From contig NC_083577.1 in the NCBI RefSeq assembly GCF_027579695.1, positions 92,439,018-92,503,017 on the forward strand: DNA of 64,000 nt, given 5' to 3'. The position numbers and the translations under genes are program-made. The stretch is from Neoarius graeffei. Lineage: Eukaryota; Chordata; Actinopteri; Siluriformes; Ariidae. Below, piece by piece: positions 46,201-58,200 of this stretch. How positions within the stretch are numbered: the first letter of the stretch is position 1; each line of letters begins with the position of its first letter. A model generated the notes under the pieces. That model saw nothing but the letters and a program-made list of their open reading frames with translations. It searched no databases and was not told the origin of the DNA.

Positions 46201-49200
46201 GGCCGTAAATGAGATTCGTTGAGACCTGTGCGAGACATCGTAGGACGGAAGTAAAACGTACAGCGGAAATCAAGCCCTGTGTCTGAAATCTCTCACTTGT
46301 TCACTACTCCCTACTCTCCATATAAGGAATTACTATATAGAGGACTATATAGTGAGCTCATTGGTAAAATGAAAAAACACTTTCGGACACGAGTCCGTCA
46401 CGCTGGTATTTATGTCATTACTGTCGCGCAATTAAAACATGCCGGATCAATCGGCTGGTGGGTTTCAAAATAATAAATACATACGTGTTTTTTTTGATAA
46501 ATCCATATTATACTGAGCACATTTCCCACAATCAATAAAGGGTACTTTGTGTCTGCTGCATCTTTCAGTTCTTTTAAATCAAGGCTGAATCCTTTCTTCT
46601 TTGCCGCTGCCTTTTATTAAATCAAATTTGAGACTTTTAATTTCTTTCAGTGTGACCGCAATGCATGATGGGATATATTGCTTTGGTTAGTGACCATTAT
46701 TGTACACTACTTTTCATGATGCATTGTGGGATACTTTGAGTGCACTATATTAATTGGCATCCGTCCATCTCGTGAGATGATGGTTTGCACTCTATCACAC
46801 TTGCGCAGGTGGCTCAGCAAGCCTATTCTTGAGTGACAGTCTCGGCTGCAGTTATGACACTTAAACGCCGAGGGTCCTGCTGGCCCTTCCTTCTGTCACC
46901 GCTGTCGCTCTGCAAGCATAGTTTGCATTTTCTTTTCTGACTCCCTCACTCCTTGTCTGACAGCCAATTGCCAAGTGGAACAAACCGCTCCTTTCTTTTC
47001 CCAGTCTGTGACTTTGATGCTAGTCTTCTTGAGGTCCTGTTTGATAATGTCCTTGAAACGGAGTTTTGGGCGGCCAACAGGCCTTGTGTCCTCAGACAGC
47101 TTGCCATCGAGAAGGTCCTTAGGAATCCTGCCATCGTCCATTCTCTTGATGTGTCCAAGCCAGGTCAGGCGTCTCTGGCTAAGTAGACCGAATATGCTCA
47201 GAACACCTCCACGTTCTAAAACTTCAGAGTTTGGGACCTTAACCTGCCAGGGGATGTTCATGATGCATCTCAAACAACGTAGATGGAAGCTGTTTAGCCT
47301 CTTTTCGTGCTTGGCATAGGTGGTCCATGTTTCACTAGCATAGAGGAGTATGGAGAGAGTGCAAGACTGATGGACCAATATTTTAAGTCAAGTCAAGTTT
47401 ATTTGTATCGCGCTTTTAACAATAAGCATTGTTACAAAGCAGCTTTACAGAATTTGAATGACTTAAAACATGAGCTAATTTTATCCCTAATCTATCCCCA
47501 ATGAGCAAGCCTGTAGTGACGGTGGCAAGGGAAAAACTCCCTCAGACGACATGAGGAAGAAACCTCGAGAGGAACCAGACTCAAAAGGGAACCCATCCTC
47601 ATTTGGGCAACAACAGACAGCATGACTATAACATTAACAGTTTTAACATGAAGTCAGTTTCGTTGACGTTATAAACTCTTCACTGATGGAAGCTTGAGTG
47701 CAAAACTGTTCATGACACCTGCAACATGACTACTTTAGTCTTAACCATGAGGTAGCTGTTTTCCCAGGCACGATCCTGAAGTCTTGCCATTGCACCTGCA
47801 GCCTTGGCTATGCGTTTGCTTAGCTTATCGTCAAGGGAGAGGTTGTCCGTTATTGTTGACCCCAGATAGGTGAAGTCGTTGACCACCTCGATAGAGGAAC
47901 CATCGATTTCCATGCGAGGAGAGGCTGGCGTGCCTTGTGCTTGTATCTTGGACTTCTTGAGACTGATGATTAGCCCAAAGTCAGCGCAGGCTTTGGAAAT
48001 TTTGTCCAATAGCTCTTGGAGTTGAGCCTCACTGTTTGAGACCAAGGCTGCATCATCGGCTAAGAGGAGTGCACGGATGCACAGAGTTCTCACTTTGGTC
48101 TTTGCTCGTAGATGGGTAAGGTTGAATAGGCTTCCATCAGACCTGGTGTGGAGGTATACTATGGAATCAATTTTGTGCCAAAATGTTCATACAATACTTT
48201 TGAAATATCAAACAAAAATGACAAATACAAAAAAAGAAAAAAAAGTCTATTTTTTTTAGACTGGCAAACAAATTATTCGTGTAATCGTGCAAAATATCAG
48301 TCTATTACTCTTCAGAAACCTTTTATTTTTGTTCCGCGTCTTTCTTGGTTTTGTTTGACGTAATTTATTTTGGTTGCGATTCCAGCTTTCTCGTTTGCGC
48401 TCCCTGACTTTTTGCTTGCAGTTTTGGCACAAACTTGACGTGTGGGTGGCTGTCCAGGAATGCATTCCCATTGGGTAACTTGTGTTTGACTGACAGCTAC
48501 GCTCAGCCATTCCCTACTCGGATTCTGGCGGACTGTTTGACGAGTGACCGATCCATTGATGGTAAACAAGGATGGAGTGGACTTCAGTGGTGACTATAAT
48601 ATTGAATTTACACTTTGTTGAATTAATTCAATATCATAGTCGCCACTGAAGTCCACTCGATCCTTGTTTACCGTCAATGGATCGGTCACTCAAACAGTCC
48701 GCCAGAATCCGAGTAGGGAATGGCTGAGCGTAGCTGTCAGTCAAACACAAGTTACCCAATGGGAATGCATTCCTGGACAGCCCACCCACACGTCAAGTTT
48801 GTGTCAAAACTGCAAGCAAAAAGTCAGGGAGCGCAAATGGGAGAGCTGGAATCGCAACCAAAATAAATTATGTCAAACAAAACCGAGAAAGACGTGGAAC
48901 AAAAATAAAAGGTTTCTGAAGAGTAATAGACTGATATTTTGCACGATTACACAAATAATTTGTTTGCCAGTCTAAAAACATAGACTTTTTTTTGTATTTT
49001 GATTTGTCGTTTTTGTTTGATATTTCAAAAGTATTGTATGAACATTTTGGCACAAAATTGATTCCATAGTATACACCCTCGGCTGACTCAGCAAAAGCGT
49101 ACTGGAGGAGAACAGAAAAGAAAATGCCAAAAAGGGTGGGAGCCAGAACACACCCTTGCTTCACACCACTTGAGATGAGGAAGGCATAAGATGTCGCACC

Positions 49201-52200
49201 GTTTACACGGATGGTGGTATATGTCAAGTCAAGTTTATTTGTATCGCGCTTTTAACAATAAACATTGTCACAGAGCAGCTTTACAGAACTTGAACGACTT
49301 AAAACATGAGCTAATTTTATCCCTAATCTATACCCAATGAATAAGCCTGTGGCGACAGTGGCAAGGAAAAACTCCCTCAGACGACATGAAGAAACCTCAA
49401 AAGGGAACCCATCCTCATTTGGGCAACAACAGACAGCATGACTATAACATTAACAGTTTTAACATGTCAGTTTTGTTGATGTTATAAACTCTTCATTGAT
49501 GGAAACTTGAGTGCAAAACTGTTCATGACAACTGCAGTCCTAAAGTTAGCAAGTTAACTGTAGCCCTCAGCCATAAAAGCATTACTGTAAGAGTCCAGAG
49601 CGTCCTCCAGGTGTGACTTTCAACTGTCCTCATGGGGCCGTCCTCCACAGGAACGATGTGATGAGACTCCAACCAGACACAGGGCACCAGGATGGATCAG
49701 GCAGGTCTGAGGAGCAGAAGAGGTTCAGCATCTCGATCTCAGGACCAACATGTAACACAGAGAGACAGATTTTGGGGGGGGAGGAGAGAGAGAGAAAACA
49801 CAGGTTGTTGGGTATGCCCAATGTCACCTGAATAAGTGTAGGCAACTGGTGTCTATGTCTAAAAATAACACAAGTATTAAGTCTGTGTGGTAGGCTCGCA
49901 GAGACGAGAGTCCTGACATCAGGCATAATATGCAACAATGGCATGTTTAATATGGTTAAAAAAATATCATGACCTGCTCTGGCTGGATGCTTGATTGGGT
50001 GATGGGTGCACACTCCTCAGCAATGAGACAGTTGGAATTATAGATCAGAATGAGTGCAGGCAGATGCAGATGGGGCCCTTAGGGCTGTCCAAGACAATTC
50101 AGTTACATTTCACTGGGTCTGGGACATGCGACAGAATGTCTGACGGCCGATTCCCTGCAGGCTATGAGAGCCAGTCGAGGTCTCCACCCTCTCCACCAAA
50201 AGATTTCCTGTTGACTCCATGTAACTCAGAGGGACAGATTTTTTTTTGGGGGGGGAGAAAACACAGGTTGTAAGGTATGCCCAGTGTCATCTGAAGAAGT
50301 AGGAACAGTATACACATTGCACTGAGTACAAGCAGGGACTCTGGCAACTAACTATGACAGCATAACTAAAAGGGGAGAGCCAGAAGGTAACACAGGCATG
50401 AGGGAGCCCCGGGACATAAAGCAGCAGCCACTATACCGTCAACAAACTCGAGTGAGCAAGCGAGTGGGGACTGACAGCATCCATACATCCCAGTTTACCA
50501 AAACACTCTATGTCTGAGGATCCTCCAGATCTACTCCTTTACCTCATAAACACCATTAACACAAGGCTTGACTAAACAGATCTGTTTTCAGCCTAGACTT
50601 AAACACTGAGACTGTGTCTGATTCCCAAACACTACTTGGAAGGCTGTTCTATAACTGTGGGGCTTTGTAAGAAAAGGCTCTGCCCCCTGATGTAGCCTTC
50701 ACTATACGAGGTACCAGCAGATAGCCTGCACCTTTTGATCTAAGTAGGCGTGGCGGGTCATAGAGGAGCAAAGTTCACTCAGGTACTGTGGTGCGAGACC
50801 ATTCAGTGCTTTAAAGGTCAATAGTAGTATTTTATAATCAATACGAAATTTGATTGGGAGCCAATGCAGTGTGGATAAGACAGGGGTGATGAGGTCATAT
50901 TTTCTAGTTCTAGTAAGGACTCTTGCTGCTGCATTTTGAACTAACTGGAGCTTGTTTATGCACTTATTGGAACATCCAGACAGTAAGGCATTACAATAAT
51001 CCAACCTGGAGTAGGGGTCGACCGATAATCGGCCTGGCCGATATATCGGGCCGATATTCTGCATTTTTAGGGTTATCGGTATCGGCCATAATTTCCACCG
51101 ATATGCCGATAACATGCCTTTTTGCAGTCATTTCGTTCCTAACGTGACCGTCACTGCACGTCCTTTCCTGCACTCGCCTCTCTGAGTTCAAGAACACGGT
51201 CCCGCCCACCACAACATCTGATTTGTTTGGCTCAAGAGATGTAGCCAATCAACACGCGTAGCTAACCGCTGTGAACTGTTTCAAGGCGCCCGTACGGGCA
51301 CTCGGGCAGAAGCAGATCCCACTTCAAGGTAAGGACACGCTGCTTTTGCCGCAGTAAGTCACAAACACAAGTTGCAAAAGCACATCATTATATGTTTACA
51401 TTCTTCATCTACTACTCATTAAAATTGTCCATTTGCATCTGTGTAGCCAGGCAAACTTAGCTTACGGAAGGAAGCACTTGAATTAGCCTACAACCAACTA
51501 GTCTCGCTGAAACTACATGTAATGTAGTAAGCAGTCCCCAGCATAACGTAGGCTGCAGTCATTTTTAAATCCCCATCTGGAAATGTTGTGAATGTGTCAG
51601 TAGTTCTACTTGAACAGTAGAATGACAGCCATACAGAGAGGTGGTCAAGGGAAGTCAAAATAAAACGTAGTGTGTGTGTTCTGTAGGCTAGCGCAAGCTT
51701 ACTGGCTATTTGTTATGGTGATGAGTAAACTTCATGACGTGACTCGTGCTCAGAAAGCGCATTGCACTTGTATATGTTGGGTAACTTTATAAAGCGCTAT
51801 TTGAACATTTAAACACGCCAGGTGTGATGTGGTGCTAGCAGGCTATGTTTGTCAGGACGCTTGTTGTGGGCTCTCAGTAATGAATTGTGTCGTGGATGCA
51901 CACTTGCTTGGATAAACGCTAATGAACGAAATACATCAATTAAACTCTTGACTTAAATGTTCTTGTGCTAGTTCACATTGCGCTGTAATGTACTCCACTA
52001 GTATTTATAATTCTTGCGCAAGTGATTCTCCTCGCTAGCGCTTCTGATTCGGAAAGCGATATACTCTTAAAGGAGCAGCCGCTCCTTTTAACCAGAGCTT
52101 TTAACATGCAGAGCAACTGTGCTTCCTTCACTACAATATCCTAAATTGGGAATATTAGGCTCGGGCATTAAAAGCATTAGAATGTAGATGGTTACTTGTT

Positions 52201-55200
52201 AAGTTGTTACATAATAGGGAGTGATAGCCGACTTTGTTTGATTTTACTTTTTAAAAAATGCTGCAGGCAGCTCCCTACACTTGATTTTGTTATTTAAAAA
52301 CTACTTGAAGTTGGTAAGTCTTACTTAGTTCTTAGTGTAAAAGAATCCAGAGTGTATTTTCATTTATTTTCCACTGAAAATGGTGAGCTGTAATATAGTA
52401 GGGAGTGATTTATTTTTTTATTGGTGAATATTTATTTTATTATTTATTTCTCATTTTATTCTAACTAATGTTTGACTTTATTGTACAAATGCTGCTGGCA
52501 TCTCCCTGCACAAAATTTCATGTTCAATTTTACAATTAAACATACATTTCATGGATATGAAGGTCTGTGTCAGTGTGTGCTATGTTTAATTTCATGTGAA
52601 TTATAATGTTTACATTTATCGGTTGCACATATCGGTTATCGGCATCCCAATTCCATAATAATTGGTATCGACCCTGAAAAAAACATATCGGTCGATCCCT
52701 AACCTGGAGGTAACGAAAGCATGAACTAGTTTTTCGGCGTCATGTAGTGACATTAAATTTCTTATCTTAGCAATATTTCTGAGATGAAAGAAAGCTATCC
52801 GGGTAATGTTATCAATGTGAGTTTCGAATGAAAGACTGGGGTCAGTAATCACCCCAAGGTCTTTCGTGTCTTATGTGTCTTCGTGAAAGGAAGTGATCAG
52901 GTTCAGCAGTCTCGGAGGGCAGCCAGTCTTCTTGAGCACTGCTAGAAGGCCTGCTCTGTTGACGAGGTTGGAGGCCTTAGTTAAGTCAATGAACGCGATG
53001 AACAATGGCTGCTGCTGCTCGCGACATTTTTCTTGTAGTTGGTGGATGGAGAATATCAATGTCAATAGTCAATCTTCCAGATCTGAAACCACATTGAGAT
53101 TCTGGATAAACTTGACTAGCCAGCTGCTGGATGCGAGGCAGAACTACTCGTGCAAAGATCTTCCCTATAATCACAAGGAGTGAAATGCCACAATAATTGT
53201 TAATCTCCTCGGTTGCCTTTGCGCTTATACAGGATGATCATGCAGGCATTCCTTAGTTCTTGAGGCAGGTTGCCTTGCTCCCAATAAAGGCAGAGGAGCT
53301 TGTGCAAGGGTTGTAAAAGGGTTGACTTAGCACATTTTATGACCTTGGAAGGGATGCCATATGCCAGGGGCCTTGCCGGAAGAGATGTGGTCTATAGCTT
53401 CGCTGACGTCTTCGATGGAAGGAAGCGCATCGAGATCTTCCAAGACAAGTAAGGATGGGATTGTCTCCAGAGCGGCAGCAGCTACTACGTTTTGGGTGGA
53501 GTAAAGATTGAGGAAATGCTCCACCCAGCATTTCAGCTGATCTCCTTGATCTATAATTTGCTTGCTTGTTTTTGCTTTCAAGGGTACAGGTTTCGATTTA
53601 TGCTGACCAATAGCCTTGTTGATAATTGTGTACATGCCCTTTGTGTCCCCATGTGCTGAGGCAGCTTGGATACTTTCACAGAGCTGTCGCCATTATCTGT
53701 TTGCACAATGCCGGGCAAGTCGTTGGGTACAAGTCTTCGCAGTTCTGAGGGCAGCAAGGTTTGCTTCATTGGGTTGTTCTTGTATTTGAGGTAGGCTTTC
53801 TGCTTTGCCTCAACCACTGGCTCCATTTCATGCCAGTTGGCTTATGGTCAGGTCAGGGATAGCTGACTCTGCTACTGGTAACATGCAACCCAGTACCACC
53901 TGCTGCATGATCGGGTAGACGGCGTCTAAACTGTCTCCCCCACCAGTGTAACTGGTGAGGTGGGTGGCATGCCACCCTGCAGGACTAAAAACAAGACCTG
54001 TCAAAGGGCGGATGAGCTCCTTGTGAGCCAACGGCCAGCATGCAAAACAATGTCCTCATTCACTGTCCCTGAAATTGGGAGTGGAGCCTCCCTCGACAGT
54101 TGACGTCTTAAACCTTTTCCTGTTGGCAGCTCCTGCGGTCAAATCAGCACCGATTGTATTGGCTCTGCCTTTCCATTGGACTCTGCTGGCAAGACAAGAG
54201 AGGGGAGGTCTTGTTGTATGGGCAGCCCTTGACCTCCCATGTTACCCTCCAACTCCATCGCCCAGGCTGCTTACACTCTGGAGAAGACACTCCTGCATGT
54301 TTTTTTTTTTTTTGCCATGGCAACAACATGGGAAGTGGCAGTCTACCAGTTATAAGCTCTGTTTCAGTTGGCATAGATATGGAGCGCCAGGGGTCACCTC
54401 CATCAGTGGGAGACATCTTCATACCTCACTGGGCAGCTACCACCCACCTAAGCTGGGCAACCCCCAGTCAATAAGGAGCTGCCCCGTCACCTCCTACCTG
54501 CCCTGTGGGATGCACGGGGCTTAGAGTTTTCTTGACAAGTAGGTGGAATTAGTGCACTAGGCCCTACACATAATGTAAAGAAGGCTCCAGCCCTTTATCT
54601 TGCAAGCTGGAATATCAGGACAATGTGTTCTGGAACCACCACTAATTTACAACAAATGGATGATGCCCACAAATCTGCTGTCATCGACTGTGAACTCCAC
54701 AGATTTGATGTTGACATTGCATGCCTCCAGAAGACTCGCCTATCTGATAGTGGCTCCGTCAGGGAGAAACACTATACGATCTTTTGGAAGGGAAAATCAC
54801 CACAAGAGCCCAGTGAGCGTGGTGTTGGCTTTGTAATTAAAAACTGTCTCCTTAGTACAATAGTGCCTCCGACAGAGAGATCTGAGCATATTTTAAGGCT
54901 GCACGTGCTTTCCAGCTCTGGTTGGGTAAACATAATGTCAGCATACGCACCCACGCTTTATTCAACACCAGATTTGAAAGACCAATTTTACGAGGTGCTG
55001 GACGGCTTGATATTATCCATCCCTGATAGTGAACACCTATATCTCCTCCGAGACTTCAATGCCAGGGTAGGCAACTGCAGCAAGTCTTGGCCAGTGTGTT
55101 TTGGCCCTTTCAGCATTGGGTGATTTAAATGAAAATGGCCAGAGACTACTTGAGCTACAGTGGGGCAAAAAAGTATTTAGTCAGTCACCAATTGTGCGAG

Positions 55201-58200
55201 TTCTCCCACTTAAAAAGATGAGAGAGACCTGTAATTTTCATCATAGGTACACTTCAACTATGAGAGACAGAATGGGGGGAAAGAATCCAGGAAATCACAT
55301 TGTCTGATTTTTAAAGAATTTATTTGCAAATTATGGTGGAAAATAAGTATTTGGTCAATAACAAAAGTTCATCTCAATACTTTGTTATATACCCTTTGTT
55401 GGCAATGACAGAGGTCAAACGTTTTCTGTAAGTCTTCACAAGGTTTTCACACACTGTTGCTGGTATTTTGGCCCATTCCTCCATGCAGATCTCCTCTAGA
55501 GCAGTGATGTTTTGGGGCTGTCGCTGGGCAACACGGACTTTCAACTCCCTCCAAAGATTTTCTATGGGGTTGAGATCTGGAGACTGGCTAGGCCACTCCA
55601 GGACCTTGAAATGCTTCTTACGAAGCCACTCCTTCGTTGCCCGGACGGTGTGTTTGGGATCATTGTCATGCTGAAAGACCCAGCCACATTTCATCTTCAA
55701 TGTCCTTGCTGATGGAAGGAGGTTTTCACTCAAAATCTCACGATACATGGCCCCATTCATTCTTTCCTTTACACGGATCAGTCGTCCTGGTCCCTTTGCA
55801 GAAAAACAGCCCCAAAGCATGATGTTTCCACCCCCATGCTTCACAGTAGGTATGGTGGTGTTTGGATGCAACTCGGCATTCTTTCTCCTCCAAACACAAG
55901 TTGAGTTTTTACCAAAAAGTTCTATTTTGGTTTCATCTGACCATATGACATTCTCCCAGTCCTCTTCTGGATCATCCAGATGCTCTCTCTAGCAAACTTC
56001 AGACGGGCCTGGACACGTACTGGCTTAAGCAGGGGGACACGTCTGGCACTGCAGGATTTGAGTCCCTGGCAGCGTAGTGTGTTACTGATGGTAGCCTTTG
56101 TTACTTTGGTCCCAGCTCTCTGCAGGTCATTCACTAGGTCCCCCCGTGTGGTTCTGGGATTTTTGCTCACCGTTCTTGTGGTCATTTTGACCCCACGGGG
56201 TGAGATCTTGCGTGGAGCCCCAGATCGAGGGAGATTATCAGTGGTCTTGTATGTCTTCCATTTTCTAATAATTGCTCCCACAGTTGATTTTCTTCACACC
56301 AAGCTGCTTACCTATTGCAGATTCAGTCTTCCCAGCCTGGTGCAGGTCTACAATTTTGTTTCTGGTGTCCTTTGACAGCTCCTTGGTCTTGGCCATAGTG
56401 GAGTTTGGAGTGTGACTGTTTGTTTGAGGTTGTGGACAGGTGTCTTTTATACTGATAACGAGTTCAAACAGGTGCCATTAATACAGGTAACGAGTGGAGG
56501 ACAGAGGAGCCTCTTAAAGAAGTTGTTACAGGTCTGTGAGAGCCAGAAATCTTGCTTGTTTGTAGGTGACCAAATACTTATTTTACCGAAGAATTTACCA
56601 ATTAATTCATTAAAAATCCTACAGTGAGATTTCCTGGATTCTTTCCCCCATTCTGTCTCTCATAGTTGAGGTATACCTGTGATGAAAATTACAGGCCTCT
56701 CTCATCTTTTTAAGTGGGAGAACTTGCACAATTGTTGGCTGACTAAATACTTTTTTGCCCCACTGTATGTAGCTACCACAACCTTTGCATAACCACCACT
56801 TGCTTCAAGTGCAAAGAGCGCCACAAGGTCACTTGGATGCACCCAAGATCGTGTCATTGGCACCAGATTGACCACATAATCATGTGTCGTCGTGATCTAA
56901 AGTACTCTCTGCTCAGTCGCAGCTTTCACAGCGCTGACTGTAACAGCGACCACACTATTGTGATCAGCAAAGTGAGACTTCAGACAAAGAAAGTCTACCA
57001 CTCCAAGAACAAGGGCAAGCCACATATCAACACCTTTCACACGTCTAGTCGAGAAGAGGCGTCAGTTCTGTGACTGTTAACCAGTCTATTGCCCACGTTC
57101 CCTGGAACAGCAGGGACATTGAGACATGTTGGAAATCCCTTCCATCTACGAGTCTGCAGTAGAATCTTTTGGCCTGCAATTTCACAAAAAGTGCACTATA
57201 TAGGGTGTAAATAATCCTCACTAAGGTTTCAGACAGCTCTACAAAATGGCATCCCCACTATATAGTGCCCTATATAGTGAGTAGGGACTGATTTCGGACA
57301 CAGGGAAAGTGACCAACATCTGCCAACATTGTCAAAAGACGCGCGCCCTCTTTTGAATGCTGATGTAATCAAGCCGGAAGTTTTGTTTGTTTTGATAGCA
57401 ATCAGGAACGTTTGGAAAAAGTAGGCAGTAATTGTCATTTAAACTCGTTTTTGTACAATATTTCGTTTGGAAAACAGTTTTCAAAATGGTGACGCTGACA
57501 ACTGGCTGACACTTGACATTTCGAAGTCTCGCACAAGTCTCGTGAAGATCGCGCGGATAAGCGACGCCTGCCGTGGACCAAACGAGCTAAATTCAACACG
57601 GCTAAAAACCGAATAGGCCGATAAATATGTTTAATTGCAATTAGTTGCTTATATGAGTCACGATATAAGGTTACTAAAACTGAAAACGTAATTGAATAAC
57701 ATGTTAATTAAGAAATATAGCAAGTTTAAAAATGACTTCAGTTCTCCTTTAATGCAGAAAAGTCCACTGAGATTTTGGAGCAACATCTGCTGCCTTCAAG
57801 ACGACGTCTTTTCCAGGGAAATTTCAACAAGACAATGCAAAGCTACATTCTGCACACATTACAAAGGCGTGGCTGTGGAAGAAGAGGGCGTGTCCTTTCT
57901 GTCCCCAATAGAGAATGTGTGGAAAATTTAGAAATGATAAATATGACAGTGACGACCCCGAACTGTTCCACACCTTAAGACCTGTTTACAGGAAGAACGG
58001 GACAAAAATAGCACTTGAGACACTTCATCACTTGGAGTCTTCAGTCCATAAACAGCTTTTAAGTGTCGGGAGAAGGAACGGGAACATTATACACATTATA
58101 AAGTGGGGAATGATTTACTGTAACAACTTTTACAATAAGTACACTGTGTGTTCTCTTTTACTGGAATGTAATTGTTGATCTCAGTGTGGTGTAAGAGGGA

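Larger units (their letters stand above)
49222..52870 (-). mobile_element. L2 LINE in the twin-primed LINE, split by a hAT
   Basis: Same L2 family as 313-2370: 3' tail at 49222, RT C-terminal text at 50700-51011 and 52702-52850, interrupted by a 1.69-kb hAT. An internal piece (about 49836-50225) does not match the other copies and is bracketed by repeats of the GGTATGCCCA segment, suggesting a duplication or a further insertion. Confidence 0.85.
46751..57188 (-). mobile_element. LINE with 5' inversion (twin priming), carrying nested insertions
   Basis: An exact 12-bp duplication 'agtgcactatat' lies at 46739-46750 and 57189-57200. The RT half reads on the minus strand (46760-53830) but the endonuclease half reads on the plus strand (54600-57120). 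This is the signature of twin-primed reverse transcription. Inside are an L2 tail (47387), a foldback element (48150), a larger L2 (49222) holding a hAT element, and a Tc1 (55158). The clade is unassigned; it has a C-terminal C2H2-like finger. Confidence 0.85.
46275..57305. mobile_element. Element with CCCTGTGTCYGAAAT ends, swollen by a LINE
   Basis: The left end 'ccctgtgtctgaaatctctc' and the complement of the right end 'ccctgtgtccgaaatcagtc' are inverted repeats rich in 'cactatatag'. The TSD is not clear. Its own sequence is about 0.58 kb (46275-46750 and 57201-57305). It is a non-autonomous DNA element of unassigned superfamily. Confidence 0.7.
44442..57748. mobile_element. TTAA-target (Kolobok-like) element swollen by nested insertions
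   Basis: The left end 'aggggaactgaaggcaagg' and the complement of the right end 'aggagaactgaagtcattt' are inverted repeats, flanked by TTAA (44438-44441 and 57749-57752). The Tc1 reading resumes directly outside. Its own sequence is only 44442-44582, about 46177-46274 and 57306-57748, roughly 0.7 kb; the rest are later insertions. No transposase is seen. TTAA could also mean piggyBac. Confidence 0.75.

Noticed and set aside
48312-48975. Two similar ORFs as duplicated genes
   Set aside because: They are the two arms of a foldback element in opposite orientation.
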